From: Jidongwangia harbinensis
Lineage (GTDB): Bacteria; Actinomycetota; Actinomycetes; Mycobacteriales; Micromonosporaceae
DNA: 64,000 nucleotides
NCBI RefSeq assembly: GCF_020216025.1
Contig: NZ_JAIWNC010000006.1
Span: 62,001 to 126,000, forward strand
Direction of reading: 5' to 3'
In this document: positions 18,667 to 25,069 of the stretch, one piece after another
Layout: each line of letters opens with the position of its first letter
Position numbering within the stretch: the first letter of the stretch is position 1
Made by a program: the position numbers and the translations under genes
The notes under the pieces: generated by a model
The model's database searches: none
Seen by the model: only the letters and a program-made list of their open reading frames with translations
What the model was told of the DNA's origin: nothing

Positions 18667-19695
18667 TCAGTGCCGCACGGGCATCAACAGGGAGAAGCGG
18701 TCGGCGTCCGGCACCCGTACCGCCAGCGGCCGGATCGGGCCGTCCAGCTCCAGCACCAGCTGGCCGGCACCGCCGGCGTCGAGCGCCTGCAACAGGAACT
18801 CCCGGTTCACCGCGACGTGCGCGTCCGCGTCGCCGGCCCACTCGGCCTCCGCGGCGAGCCGCACCCGGCCCGCCGGGTCCACCCCGAGAACCGCCACCGG
18901 GTACGCGGTCCCGTCGTGTTCCCGCCACGACACCGGCTGCGCGGCCAGCGCCGCCCGCAACGCCGCGACCTCCACCGTGACCCGCGGCCCGACCGGTGCG
19001 CCGATCAGCCGCCGGTGATCCGGGAAGTCGACGCCCAGCGGCGGGCCGGCGACCGGACCCAGCTCGACGGAGTCCGGGCCGAGCGTCAGCGTCACCGGCT
19101 CGTCGCCGGCCAGCCGCGGCCGGACCTCGTCCACCAGCCCCAGCGGCACCACCACCCGGGCCGGCGGTCCGCTCACCGTGGCGTCGGCGCGGGCCACCGC
19201 CAGCCGGTACCGGTCCGTGGCCACCAGGGTCAGGCCGTCGGCGGACGTCTCGAACAGCACACCACCGAGCATCGGCAGGGCCGGGTCGGTGCCGGCGGCG
19301 AACCGCACCGCGTCGAGCGTGGCGGCGAGGGCGGCGGCGGGCAGGGTCACACGGGTCATTCGGTCCTCCAGATCGAGCAGGGCATGGGCACTGGAGAGTT
19401 CCCGGCGGGCGTCGGCCAGCCCGTGCTCCAGCCGGCGCAGGTGCTCGTCGAGCAACCGCCGTACCGAAGCCGGGTCGGACAGACCGTGCACCGCGCGGAC
19501 GATGTCCGCGAGCGGCATACCGACCCGGCGCAGGCTGGCCACCAGGCGGGCGGCACGGACCTGGCCGTCGGCGTACCGGCGGTAGCCGGTCACCGGGTCG
19601 ACCTCGGCCGGCACGAGCACACCCGCGCCGTCGTAGAACCGCAGGGCGCTGACGCTCAGGCCGCTGGCCCGGGCCATCTCGCCGATCCCGCGCAT
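18667..19695 (-). CDS. MerR regulator fused to DnaN-like sliding-clamp domains
   Basis: Unusual 342-aa fusion. Residues 1-~110 are a MerR DNA-binding domain plus dimerisation coil: IGEMARASGLSVSALRFYD, the wing VTGYRRYA, and a Leu-rich helix. Residues ~125-342 resemble the middle and last domains of the DNA polymerase III beta clamp: GGVLFETSADGLTLVATDRYRLAV, VEVAALRAALAA, and a C-terminal end (FSLLMPVRH) like the clamp terminus. The ribosome-binding site GGAGAG lies five bases before the ATG. It heads a two-gene unit with the threonine aldolase. The clamp part may act as a ring-like oligomerisation or effector domain; real clamp activity is unlikely because the first clamp domain is missing. 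Confidence 0.85.
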   Translation of the reverse strand: MRGIGEMARASGLSVSALRFYDGAGVLVPAEVDPVTGYRRYADGQVRAARLVASLRRVGMPLADIVRAVHGLSDPASVRRLLDEHLRRLEHGLADARRELSSAHALLDLEDRMTRVTLPAAALAATLDAVRFAAGTDPALPMLGGVLFETSADGLTLVATDRYRLAVARADATVSGPPARVVVPLGLVDEVRPRLAGDEPVTLTLGPDSVELGPVAGPPLGVDFPDHRRLIGAPVGPRVTVEVAALRAALAAQPVSWREHDGTAYPVAVLGVDPAGRVRLAAEAEWAGDADAHVAVNREFLLQALDAGGAGQLVLELDGPIRPLAVRVPDADRFSLLMPVRH

Positions 19696-19741
19696 GTCAC
19701 TCTCCACGTCGCAGACCCTGCCGCCTCGACCTGCTCGAGGG

Positions 19742-20608
19742 TCAAGCCGTGCGGTTCGCGGACCACACCTGCTGCATTGTGCGGTAGTCGATCGGCACGA
19801 TGTCCTCCTGCCGCAGCACGTCACGGGCCTGCGGCGAGGTGAGGAACGCGTAGTCCGTCCGGCGCACCGCCCAGCCGTCGTCGACGGCCCGGGCCCGCGC
19901 GTCGCCCAGCCCGGGATGCACCGCCCACTCGTTGAGGCCGGCGGGCAGGTCCCGGAGCAGCTGGACGTACCGGGCCGCCTTGTCCTCGATGTCGAGGGAG
20001 TAACTGTCCAGGAAGTCGTTGTCGATCACCGGCCGCCCGCGTCGCCGCATCGCCCGGCGCGCGGGTTCGAGCCAGACCCGGACGGCGAGGCCGGCCTCGG
20101 CCGCCAGCATCACGGCCAGGTCGAGGATGTCCTGGCGGCCCCCGTCGGCCAGGCAGTGGAAGTCGAGGTGGGTCGGCGTGAGCCCGGCCTCCGCGACGGC
20201 ACCGATCTGCGCGCGGAACTCGAGTTCGATCTCGTCGAGCCGCGCCTGGCCGAGGAGCGCGGCCCGTCCGGCCGGTGTCGGCGCGAACAGCTCACCGGCC
20301 GGGTCCAGCAGCGACGGAACCCGTTCCTTCGCGGCCATCGGCCCCCATCGCAGGCCGCGCATCTCGCACACCAGGGTGAGGTGGATTCCGAAGGGGATCT
20401 GCGGCCGCCGGCTGAGCAGGTCCATGGCCTGCGGCGCCGCGGGACACGGGACCATCAGGCTGCACGAGGTGGCGATGCCTGCGTCGATCGACTCGATCAC
20501 CGCCGCGTTGATGGCGGGATACATCCCGAAGTCGTCGCAGTTGACGATCAGCAGCCGGGCCGTGGGCGGATATCCCAGCAACTCACTCGACCGCTCAGGC
20601 GCATTCAT
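19742..20608 (-). CDS. ChbG/HpnK (YdjC) family carbohydrate deacetylase
   Basis: Predicted metal-dependent deacetylase of 288 aa, family acting on chito-oligosaccharides or hopanoid sugars. The family pattern is visible: LLIVNCDDFGM with metal-binding Asp pair (about residues 20-29), GIHLTLVCE, and THLDFHCL with further metal His. The product has no signal peptide, so it works in the cytoplasm. The ATG is chosen by the conserved N-terminus; the upstream extension is GC-rich noise. Divergent from a small P-loop kinase across an 83-bp gap that contains an 18-bp palindrome. Confidence 0.87.
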   Translation of the reverse strand: MNAPERSSELLGYPPTARLLIVNCDDFGMYPAINAAVIESIDAGIATSCSLMVPCPAAPQAMDLLSRRPQIPFGIHLTLVCEMRGLRWGPMAAKERVPSLLDPAGELFAPTPAGRAALLGQARLDEIELEFRAQIGAVAEAGLTPTHLDFHCLADGGRQDILDLAVMLAAEAGLAVRVWLEPARRAMRRRGRPVIDNDFLDSYSLDIEDKAARYVQLLRDLPAGLNEWAVHPGLGDARARAVDDGWAVRRTDYAFLTSPQARDVLRQEDIVPIDYRTMQQVWSANRTA

Positions 20609-20649
20609 GCCCGTAGTCTGCGACCAGGACCGGATGCGGCGCACAGAAT

Positions 20650-20667
20650 ATCGGCCGGCCGGCCGAT
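20650..20667. promoter_or_regulatory. 18-bp perfect palindrome in divergent promoter
   Basis: ATCGGCCGGCCGGCCGAT, perfect two-fold symmetry, between the deacetylase and kinase starts. Operator-like, though a simple GGCC repeat could arise by chance in this composition. Confidence 0.4.
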
Positions 20668-20691
20668 CGCCCGCTGTGCGATCGTGCCTGC

Positions 20692-21210
20692 ATGGCGCGT
20701 GACGTGGTGCTGGTGAACGGACTGCCCGGATCCGGCAAGAGCAGCCTCGCCCCCCGGCTCGCCGCCGCGCTCGGCGCCGGGTTCCTGTCCAAGGACCGGG
20801 TCAAGGAGGCGCTGGCCGACGCCGTGGTCACCGACCTGCCGACGCTGGGCGCCGTCGCCATGGACACGGTGTGGCGCTGCGCCGCCGACCTGCCCGGCAT
20901 GGTGGTGGTCGACTCGTGGTGGTTCCGGCCGCGCGACCTGGAACACGCCCGCACCGGCCTGGCCCGGGCCGGCGCGAGCGGATCGGTCGAGGTTTGGTGC
21001 GACGTGCCCGCGGATCTGGCCCGGGCCCGGTTCGTGGCGCGCCGGCGCCCGGACGTGCACGCGGACGCGGAACGGCTGGCGACCCGGTGGAGCGGCTGGG
21101 CGGCGCGGGCGGAGCCGCTGCGGCTGGGCCCGGTGATCCGGGTGGACACCGCCCGCCCGGTGGACGTCGGCGCGGTCGCGGACCGGGTCCGGGCGGCGCT
21201 GTGGGCCTGA
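20692..21210 (+). CDS. Small P-loop kinase/ATPase
   Basis: Soluble 172-aa protein with Walker A GLPGSGKSS (about residues 10-18), a lid-like arginine-rich segment RARFVARRRPD (about 111-121) and a Walker B-like VVVDSWW. This matches the AAA_33/zeta-toxin-like small kinase group, which phosphorylates small metabolites or drugs (e.g. chloramphenicol phosphotransferase relatives). Substrate unknown. It is followed by a very strong hairpin terminator shared with the convergent gene pair. Confidence 0.82.
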   Translation: MARDVVLVNGLPGSGKSSLAPRLAAALGAGFLSKDRVKEALADAVVTDLPTLGAVAMDTVWRCAADLPGMVVVDSWWFRPRDLEHARTGLARAGASGSVEVWCDVPADLARARFVARRRPDVHADAERLATRWSGWAARAEPLRLGPVIRVDTARPVDVGAVADRVRAALWA

Positions 21211-21257
21211 AACCCGTGGCCGGCCGCGGGAAGGGGCCCTCGGCCGGCCGACGAGAA

Positions 21258-21297
21258 GCTGGGGCCCTACCGGACGGTGATCCGGTAGGGCCCCAGC
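21258..21297. terminator. Bidirectional hairpin terminator
   Basis: Perfect 17-bp stem (left arm 21258-21274, right arm 21281-21297) with six-base loop CGGTGA, no T-run. It lies between convergent genes and separates the kinase from the cysteine-rich protein operon. Confidence 0.85.
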
Positions 21298-21317
21298 GTC
21301 GGCGTCGAGACGCCCGC

Positions 21318-21491
21318 CTACGCGCGTCGGCTGACGTTCCGGTCGGACCTGAGTTGCCAGAACCACAGGCCCAGCAGTCCCGCCGCGGAGCCCAGGAGGG
21401 TGTACAGGGCCGCTGACCATCCCCGTAGCAGTCCGGCGCCCACAATCATGATGAGACACGGCAGGACGGCGACCGCCAGCTTTCCCAGCAT
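21318..21491 (-). CDS. 57-aa two-helix membrane protein; candidate immunity or accessory protein
   Basis: Not a recognised family. It has two hydrophobic segments (about residues 4-20, LAVAVLPCLIMIVGAGLL, and 25-43, LYTLLGSAAGLLGLWFW) and a basic tail RSDRNVSRRA, which by the positive-inside rule faces the cytoplasm. AGGAG lies eight bases before the ATG, so the short form is the real one. It starts 40 nt after the stop of the halocin-like gene on the same strand, with no terminator seen between, so they should share a transcript. Small two-helix membrane proteins next to bacteriocin genes are commonly immunity proteins; that role is inference. Confidence 0.7.
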   Translation of the reverse strand: MLGKLAVAVLPCLIMIVGAGLLRGWSAALYTLLGSAAGLLGLWFWQLRSDRNVSRRA

Positions 21492-21531
21492 TAAGGGCTC
21501 CTGTGCATCGAAACTGCGGAAATAAATGACT

Positions 21532-22263
21532 TTAGCAGAGCTGGTTGATGACGCTGGCGCAACCCAGTGTGGCAATGAGGCCACAGATCACGCCGCACCC
21601 CAGCCCAGCCGGCGTCGTGCCGAATGCGCTGCAGTACAGGAAACACTGGAATGCTCCCGAAGCGCCGCAGAGAATATTGATCAGATCCTCACACCAGCCC
21701 ATGGCGCTGAGTTCCTGCGACGGATCAACGGGCTTGGTGGCCGCGTCGCATTCCACGCAGCCGGCCTTCGCCTTCTGCCGGGCCTCGTTCGCGACCGCCT
21801 CGTAGCCGGTGTCCTCACGGAGTACGCCCGTGTCGGACACGGTGCCGACGAAATCGACCGCACCGTTCGTCGTCATCGTGATCCGTGCCGTCTTGGACAC
21901 GTTCTCTCCGAAGCGACCGCGCGCCGTCGCCCCCGCGTCCTCGACGACGATCCTGCCCAGGCGGGAGAGCTTGACGTCGCCCGTGTTCATGTCCACGAAA
22001 TGGGTCGCCACAAGCGTGGTGCCGAAGTCGTCCTTGAGTGCCTGCACCGCCACCGCGAAGTGACCCTCACGAGCCGTTCGGGAAAGTGAGGGAACCAGCT
22101 CGAGATCTGAATTCTCGGCCTGAACCTGCTGGAACTCCGGGGACGCCTGAACGGCGTTGAGCACCGCTTGGTCCGCCAATGGGCCATCGGCTAGTGCGGT
22201 GCCTGGTAACAGAATCACTGCGCCCAGGGCTGCGGACACGACTGTCCTAAAAAACTTGCCCAC
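21532..22263 (-). CDS. Secreted ten-cysteine protein, halocin C8-like bacteriocin precursor
   Basis: Exported 243-aa precursor. The Sec signal peptide covers about residues 1-26 (core SAALGAVILLPGTALA). A cysteine-free middle part (27-168) is followed by a C-terminal domain of 75 residues with all ten cysteines: 169, 172, 191, 199, 207, 211, 223, 227, 235, 243. It opens with CxxC and ends in Cys at the very C-terminus, as in halocin C8, which also has ten. Gly/Ala/Ile-rich segments between cysteines suit a small membrane-active peptide. GGAGG stands eight bases before the GTG start. The gene is AT-richer than its neighbours and may be acquired. Function is inferred from resemblance only; an uncharacterised secreted protein is the alternative. 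Confidence 0.72.
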   Translation of the reverse strand: MGKFFRTVVSAALGAVILLPGTALADGPLADQAVLNAVQASPEFQQVQAENSDLELVPSLSRTAREGHFAVAVQALKDDFGTTLVATHFVDMNTGDVKLSRLGRIVVEDAGATARGRFGENVSKTARITMTTNGAVDFVGTVSDTGVLREDTGYEAVANEARQKAKAGCVECDAATKPVDPSQELSAMGWCEDLINILCGASGAFQCFLYCSAFGTTPAGLGCGVICGLIATLGCASVINQLC

Positions 22264-22315
22264 TTGATGCCTCCGCTCGACGGGCGGGGTTGGCATGCAG
22301 GCACGCAATCCGCTG

Positions 22316-22341
22316 TGACGAACGAGCCTCTTCGTTCGTCA
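22316..22341. promoter_or_regulatory. 10-bp inverted repeat in leader of the cysteine-rich gene
   Basis: TGACGAACGA, spacer GCCTCT, TCGTTCGTCA: perfect ten-base arms, about 53-78 nt before the GTG at 22263. Either an operator or an mRNA hairpin. Without a T-run it is not a classical terminator. Confidence 0.65.
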
Positions 22342-22396
22342 GCAGAGTTCGTTGCGTGATGGGTGCCGGAACGGAAATCCGGCCCTCGAATACCTG

Positions 22397-22402
22397 ATCT
22401 TA
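22397..22402 (-). promoter_or_regulatory. Possible -10 box TAAGAT for the cysteine-rich gene
   Basis: Minus-strand TAAGAT, about 134 nt before the GTG, which would place the inverted repeat inside the 5' leader. No clear -35 is seen. Weak call. Confidence 0.3.
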
Positions 22403-22537
22403 CCCCCGCTAGATTGGTATGGGCATAGGCTGGCATCAATTAGTTATTCGGTCAACGCCTTGACGTGCCGGTATGCCGGTGCGCCGGCGGTAGTGCCGCG
22501 ATATCCGCCCTGCTCAAGGGGGTGAATTCTGGCGGAT

Positions 22538-22580
22538 TCTCGACCCGGAAAGTTCACAAATATAATCTGTTAGGTCGAGA
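22538..22580 (+). promoter_or_regulatory. Consensus -10 TATAAT flanked by inverted repeat
   Basis: TATAAT at 22561-22566 is a perfect -10 hexamer, rare in this GC-rich DNA. Eight-base arms TCTCGACC (22538-22545) and GGTCGAGA (22573-22580) bracket it, placing a repressor-type site over -35 and start region. It points towards the AraC gene, giving a leader of about 100 nt in addition to that gene's leaderless-type start. Confidence 0.5.
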
Positions 22581-22659
22581 GTCTCAGATAGTGCGAAACT
22601 AATAAGTCGTCCTAAAACGCCCGTATCTCCGCGCGGCGCGGCGCGGCGCCGCCCGGACG

Positions 22660-22665
22660 TAGGCT
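22660..22665 (+). promoter_or_regulatory. Leaderless -10 box TAGGCT
   Basis: Six nt before the GTG of the AraC gene. Confidence 0.5.
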
Positions 22666-22671
22666 CGGGCA

Positions 22672-23082
22672 GTGGACCTCGAGTGGCTGCGCCGGGCGCG
22701 GGACCGGATGGACGTGGAGTACGCCCAGCCGCTCGACGTGTTGTCGCTGGCCCGCACCGCGCACATGTCGCCCGGCCACTTCGCCCGCCGGTTCCGGGCC
22801 GCGTACGGCGAGACGCCGTACCAGTACCTGATGACCCGCCGCATCGAACGGGCCAAGGCGCTGCTGCGGCGTGGCGACGTCAGCGTCACGGACGCCTGCC
22901 TGCGGGTCGGCTGCACCTCGCTGGGCTCGTTCAGCAGCCGGTTCACCGAGCTGGTCGGGGAGACGCCGCGCGCGTACCGGGCCCGCGACCACCGGGCCGT
23001 CGCCGTCATCCCCGGCTGTGTGGCGCGTGGCCTGGGACAACCGGTCAGTTTCGGAGAAGCCCGCCCGGTGTCGCCGGCCTAG
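22672..23082 (+). CDS. AraC-family transcriptional regulator (DNA-binding domain only)
   Basis: DNA-binding protein of 136 aa, consisting almost entirely of the double helix-turn-helix of the AraC family: LARTAHMSPGHFARRFRAAYG and CLRVGCTSLGSFSSRFTELVG, each ending in the usual GETP.(A/Q)Y. No ligand-binding domain precedes it. Its stop codon TAG forms the first three bases of the -10 box of the next gene. Probably regulates the VOC protein gene that follows. Confidence 0.9.
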   Translation: MDLEWLRRARDRMDVEYAQPLDVLSLARTAHMSPGHFARRFRAAYGETPYQYLMTRRIERAKALLRRGDVSVTDACLRVGCTSLGSFSSRFTELVGETPRAYRARDHRAVAVIPGCVARGLGQPVSFGEARPVSPA

Positions 23083-23085
23083 CGT
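23080..23085 (+). promoter_or_regulatory. Leaderless -10 box TAGCGT overlapping a stop codon
   Basis: TAGCGT, seven nt before the ATG at 23093; its TAG is also the stop codon of the AraC gene. Confidence 0.5.
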
Positions 23086-23092
23086 GGGACGC

Positions 23093-23506
23093 ATGACGAA
23101 CTCGCTGTCGCACTGCTTCCTGACCGTCCACGACTACGACGAGGCGCTGCGGTTCTACCGCGACGTGGTCGGCCTCGAGGTCCGCAACGACGTGACCTTC
23201 GAGGACAACCGCTGGCTCACGCTCGGCGCCCCGGACCAGCCGGGCGTCGAGATCGGCTTCATGATCCCCGGCTACTTCCCGCACACCTCGGGCGCCGACC
23301 GGCAGGCCACCGCGGACCTGCTGGCCAAGGGGCTGCTGCCGGGCATCATCTTCCGGACCGGCAACTGCGACGAGACGTTCGAGAAGATCCGGGCGACCGG
23401 CGCCGAGGTCCTGCAGGAGCCGGTGGACCAGCCGTACGGGGTGCGCGACTGCGCGTTCCGCGACCCCTCCGGCAACATGGTCCGCTTCTCCGAACGCGCG
23501 GCCTAG
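23093..23506 (+). CDS. VOC (glyoxalase/bleomycin-resistance fold) protein
   Basis: Small 137-aa metal-site protein of the vicinal oxygen chelate superfamily. It has the usual betaalphabetabetabeta units: SHCFLTVHDYDEALRFYRDV, the Glu in VEIGFMIPG, and the closing CAFRDPSGNMVRFSE with the metal Glu in the final position. In actinomycetes, AraC-VOC pairs like this are common, and the VOC member may be a dioxygenase, an isomerase or a drug-binding protein; no substrate can be read. Paired with the AraC gene 11 nt upstream. Confidence 0.88.
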   Translation: MTNSLSHCFLTVHDYDEALRFYRDVVGLEVRNDVTFEDNRWLTLGAPDQPGVEIGFMIPGYFPHTSGADRQATADLLAKGLLPGIIFRTGNCDETFEKIRATGAEVLQEPVDQPYGVRDCAFRDPSGNMVRFSERAA

Positions 23507-23681
23507 GTTCGGCCTCGCACCCACGAGAGCCACGAGACGGAACCTGGCCGACCCGTTCACGCCTGCCCGCAGCTTGGTGGTCGCCGGAGTTCGGTGTGGG
23601 GGCGGCGCGTCGCGGCACCGTGCTTGGTGCGGCTGGTGGCGAGTGCGTGTGGTCTTCGGGCGCGCGCCTCACGCACGCTGC

Positions 23682-23862
23682 GTCGGGGTGGTGGGGCGTG
23701 TGGGGTTGTGGTGCGGTGCGGGCCGCAGTTCAGCACGGTGGGTTGGGGGTGGTGGGGCGTGTGGGGTTGTGGTGCGGTGCGGGCCGCAGTTCAGCACGCC
23801 GTGTCCGGGGTTGCTGGGCGTGTGGAGTTGTGGGGCGGTGCGAGCCGCGTCAAGCGTCCAAG
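23682..23862. repeat. Three tandem 61-bp repeats, G/T-rich on + strand
   Basis: Copies are in register at 23691, 23752 and 23813, the word GTGGGGCGTGTGG marking each; the third copy is diverged. The first two are almost identical over about 50 bp (GTTGTGGTGCGGTGCGGGCC follows the marker). G-runs on one strand could form quadruplexes. Confidence 0.85.
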
Positions 23863-23991
23863 ATACGCATTCGAATGCCGCAAACCAGACAAGCCGTGCC
23901 GCTGAAGGGGTCAACCGCCCAGCCGGCGCCTCCTTATCGGGACGGCGGGAGACCGCTGGGTGCATCGAGGCCGCCGGTGAGCCAGGACCGC

Positions 23992-24054
23992 CGGGCGCGC
24001 GGGGCTGCCAGGCGCGCCGGGGCTGCCGGGCGCGCCGGGGCTGCCGGGCGCGCC
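23992..24054. repeat. 18-bp tandem repeats containing GGCGCGCC
   Basis: Unit GGGGCTGCCGGGCGCGCC occurs three times at 24001, 24019 and 24037 (first copy with one change), with a partial unit before. It lies just past the stop of the intradiol dioxygenase-like gene. Confidence 0.8.
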
Positions 24055-24078
24055 GGCCGGGCGGCCGTCGCCGGATAA

Positions 24079-24948
24079 CTAACCGCCGGTGGGGGCCGTG
24101 CGGGTGTCCACGCGGACCGGCAGCGAGACCGCGTAGCCGGCGGTCACGTCCCCGGTCGCGGTGCCGAGCTGGGTGGCGCCGCCGTCGTCGCCGAAGACGT
24201 TGTCGCTCGCCAGGGTCAGCGCCGCGAGGTTCCCCACGGACGCCTGGTAGCCGGTTTCGGCGTACACCTTGTCGCAGGCCTCCTTCGGCAGCGCGACCTG
24301 CGACGTGGCGATCGCGTTGCCGGCGTCGGCCAGGCCGGCCCGGTCCGGGTAGACCTCGAAGTGCAGGTGCGGCCACCGCCCGGCGTAGCAGCCGGGGAAG
24401 ACGGTGGTGAAGCGCACCCGGCCGGAGCCGTCGGCGATCTGGACGCCGCGCAGGTAGTTCTGGTCCTCGACGCCCTCGGAGTAGAGCGAGTAGCGGCCCT
24501 CGCGGTCGCAGTGCCAGAGGTAGACCGCCGTCCCGGCGAACGGCCGGCCGCCGTTCGCGACGTCCAGGACGGTCAGTTCCAGGGTCATCGGCACGCCCTC
24601 CGCGGTGCCGTCGGCGGCGCCGAAACTGGAGCGCAGGTCGCTGCGGACGATGCCGCTGTCGTCCAGGACGTTCGGCCCGTTGGATCCGTCGCCCGGGTAC
24701 GGCCCGCCGGTCTCGTCGGGAATCTCCCCGGACGTCGCCGTCGCGGTCGTGGCGGTCGGCGGCTCCCCGTCCGACGTGCCGCCGCACGCCGCCAGGCCCA
24801 GCGTGGTGGCGCCGAGCCCGAAGGCCCGGAGCAGCTGCCGGCGGTCCAGCAGCGTCCCGAGGTCGAAACCGAGTCCCTGGTCGACGACCTCGTCGTCCGG
24901 CCGGGGCAGTGGGCGCCCCCGGTAGTGCGGCTGGCGGGGCTGCTGCAT
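24079..24948 (-). CDS. Exported intradiol dioxygenase-like lipoprotein
   Basis: Protein of 289 aa with a Tat-type lipoprotein signal: the twin-arginine stretch LDRRQLLRAFGLG, then lipobox LAAC (Cys near residue 55). The mature part has the intradiol ring-cleavage fold: GGPYPGDGSNGPNVLDDSGI, VYLWHCDREGRYSLY and GCYAGRWPHLHFEVY, carrying the Tyr and HLH iron ligands. Classical members split catechol rings in the cytoplasm; exported ones are less understood and may act on extracellular aromatics or be protein-modifying. GGAGGAACC precedes the ATG. No aromatic pathway genes are adjacent. Confidence 0.87.
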   Translation of the reverse strand: MQQPRQPHYRGRPLPRPDDEVVDQGLGFDLGTLLDRRQLLRAFGLGATTLGLAACGGTSDGEPPTATTATATSGEIPDETGGPYPGDGSNGPNVLDDSGIVRSDLRSSFGAADGTAEGVPMTLELTVLDVANGGRPFAGTAVYLWHCDREGRYSLYSEGVEDQNYLRGVQIADGSGRVRFTTVFPGCYAGRWPHLHFEVYPDRAGLADAGNAIATSQVALPKEACDKVYAETGYQASVGNLAALTLASDNVFGDDGGATQLGTATGDVTAGYAVSLPVRVDTRTAPTGG

Positions 24949-25029
24949 GGTTCCTCCGATGCGGGTCACGTCCGGTGCTGGAACCAACGTGCCGCAGGAA
25001 CCAAGGAATCGGCTGGGTATCCGCTGTGT

Positions 25030-25064
25030 GCCGGCCCCGGACCGACCCGCTGCCCGGGGCCGGC
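25030..25064. terminator. Hairpin terminator downstream of the secreted hydrolase gene
   Basis: Eleven-base perfect arms GCCGGCCCCGG/CCGGGGCCGGC with a 13-base loop, 6 nt past the hydrolase stop (minus strand); no T-run. Confidence 0.65.
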
Positions 25065-25069
25065 GCGGG

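Larger units (their letters stand above)
23507..24078. other. 572-bp gene-free stretch with repeats
   Basis: No credible gene. It holds three 61-bp tandem repeats and a short 18-bp repeat block (separate entries). Open frames seen here have repeat-driven, low-complexity products (Pro/His/Thr- or Arg/Ala-rich) and no ribosome-binding sites. Confidence 0.7.

Noticed and set aside
23682..23862. 61-bp repeats as CRISPR or plasmid iterons
   Set aside because: Tandem without unique spacers, degenerate third copy, no cas or replication genes nearby.
22672..24948. Aromatic degradation operon around the VOC and intradiol dioxygenase-like proteins
   Set aside because: The dioxygenase-like protein is exported and separated by repeats and a strand switch; no other pathway genes are present.
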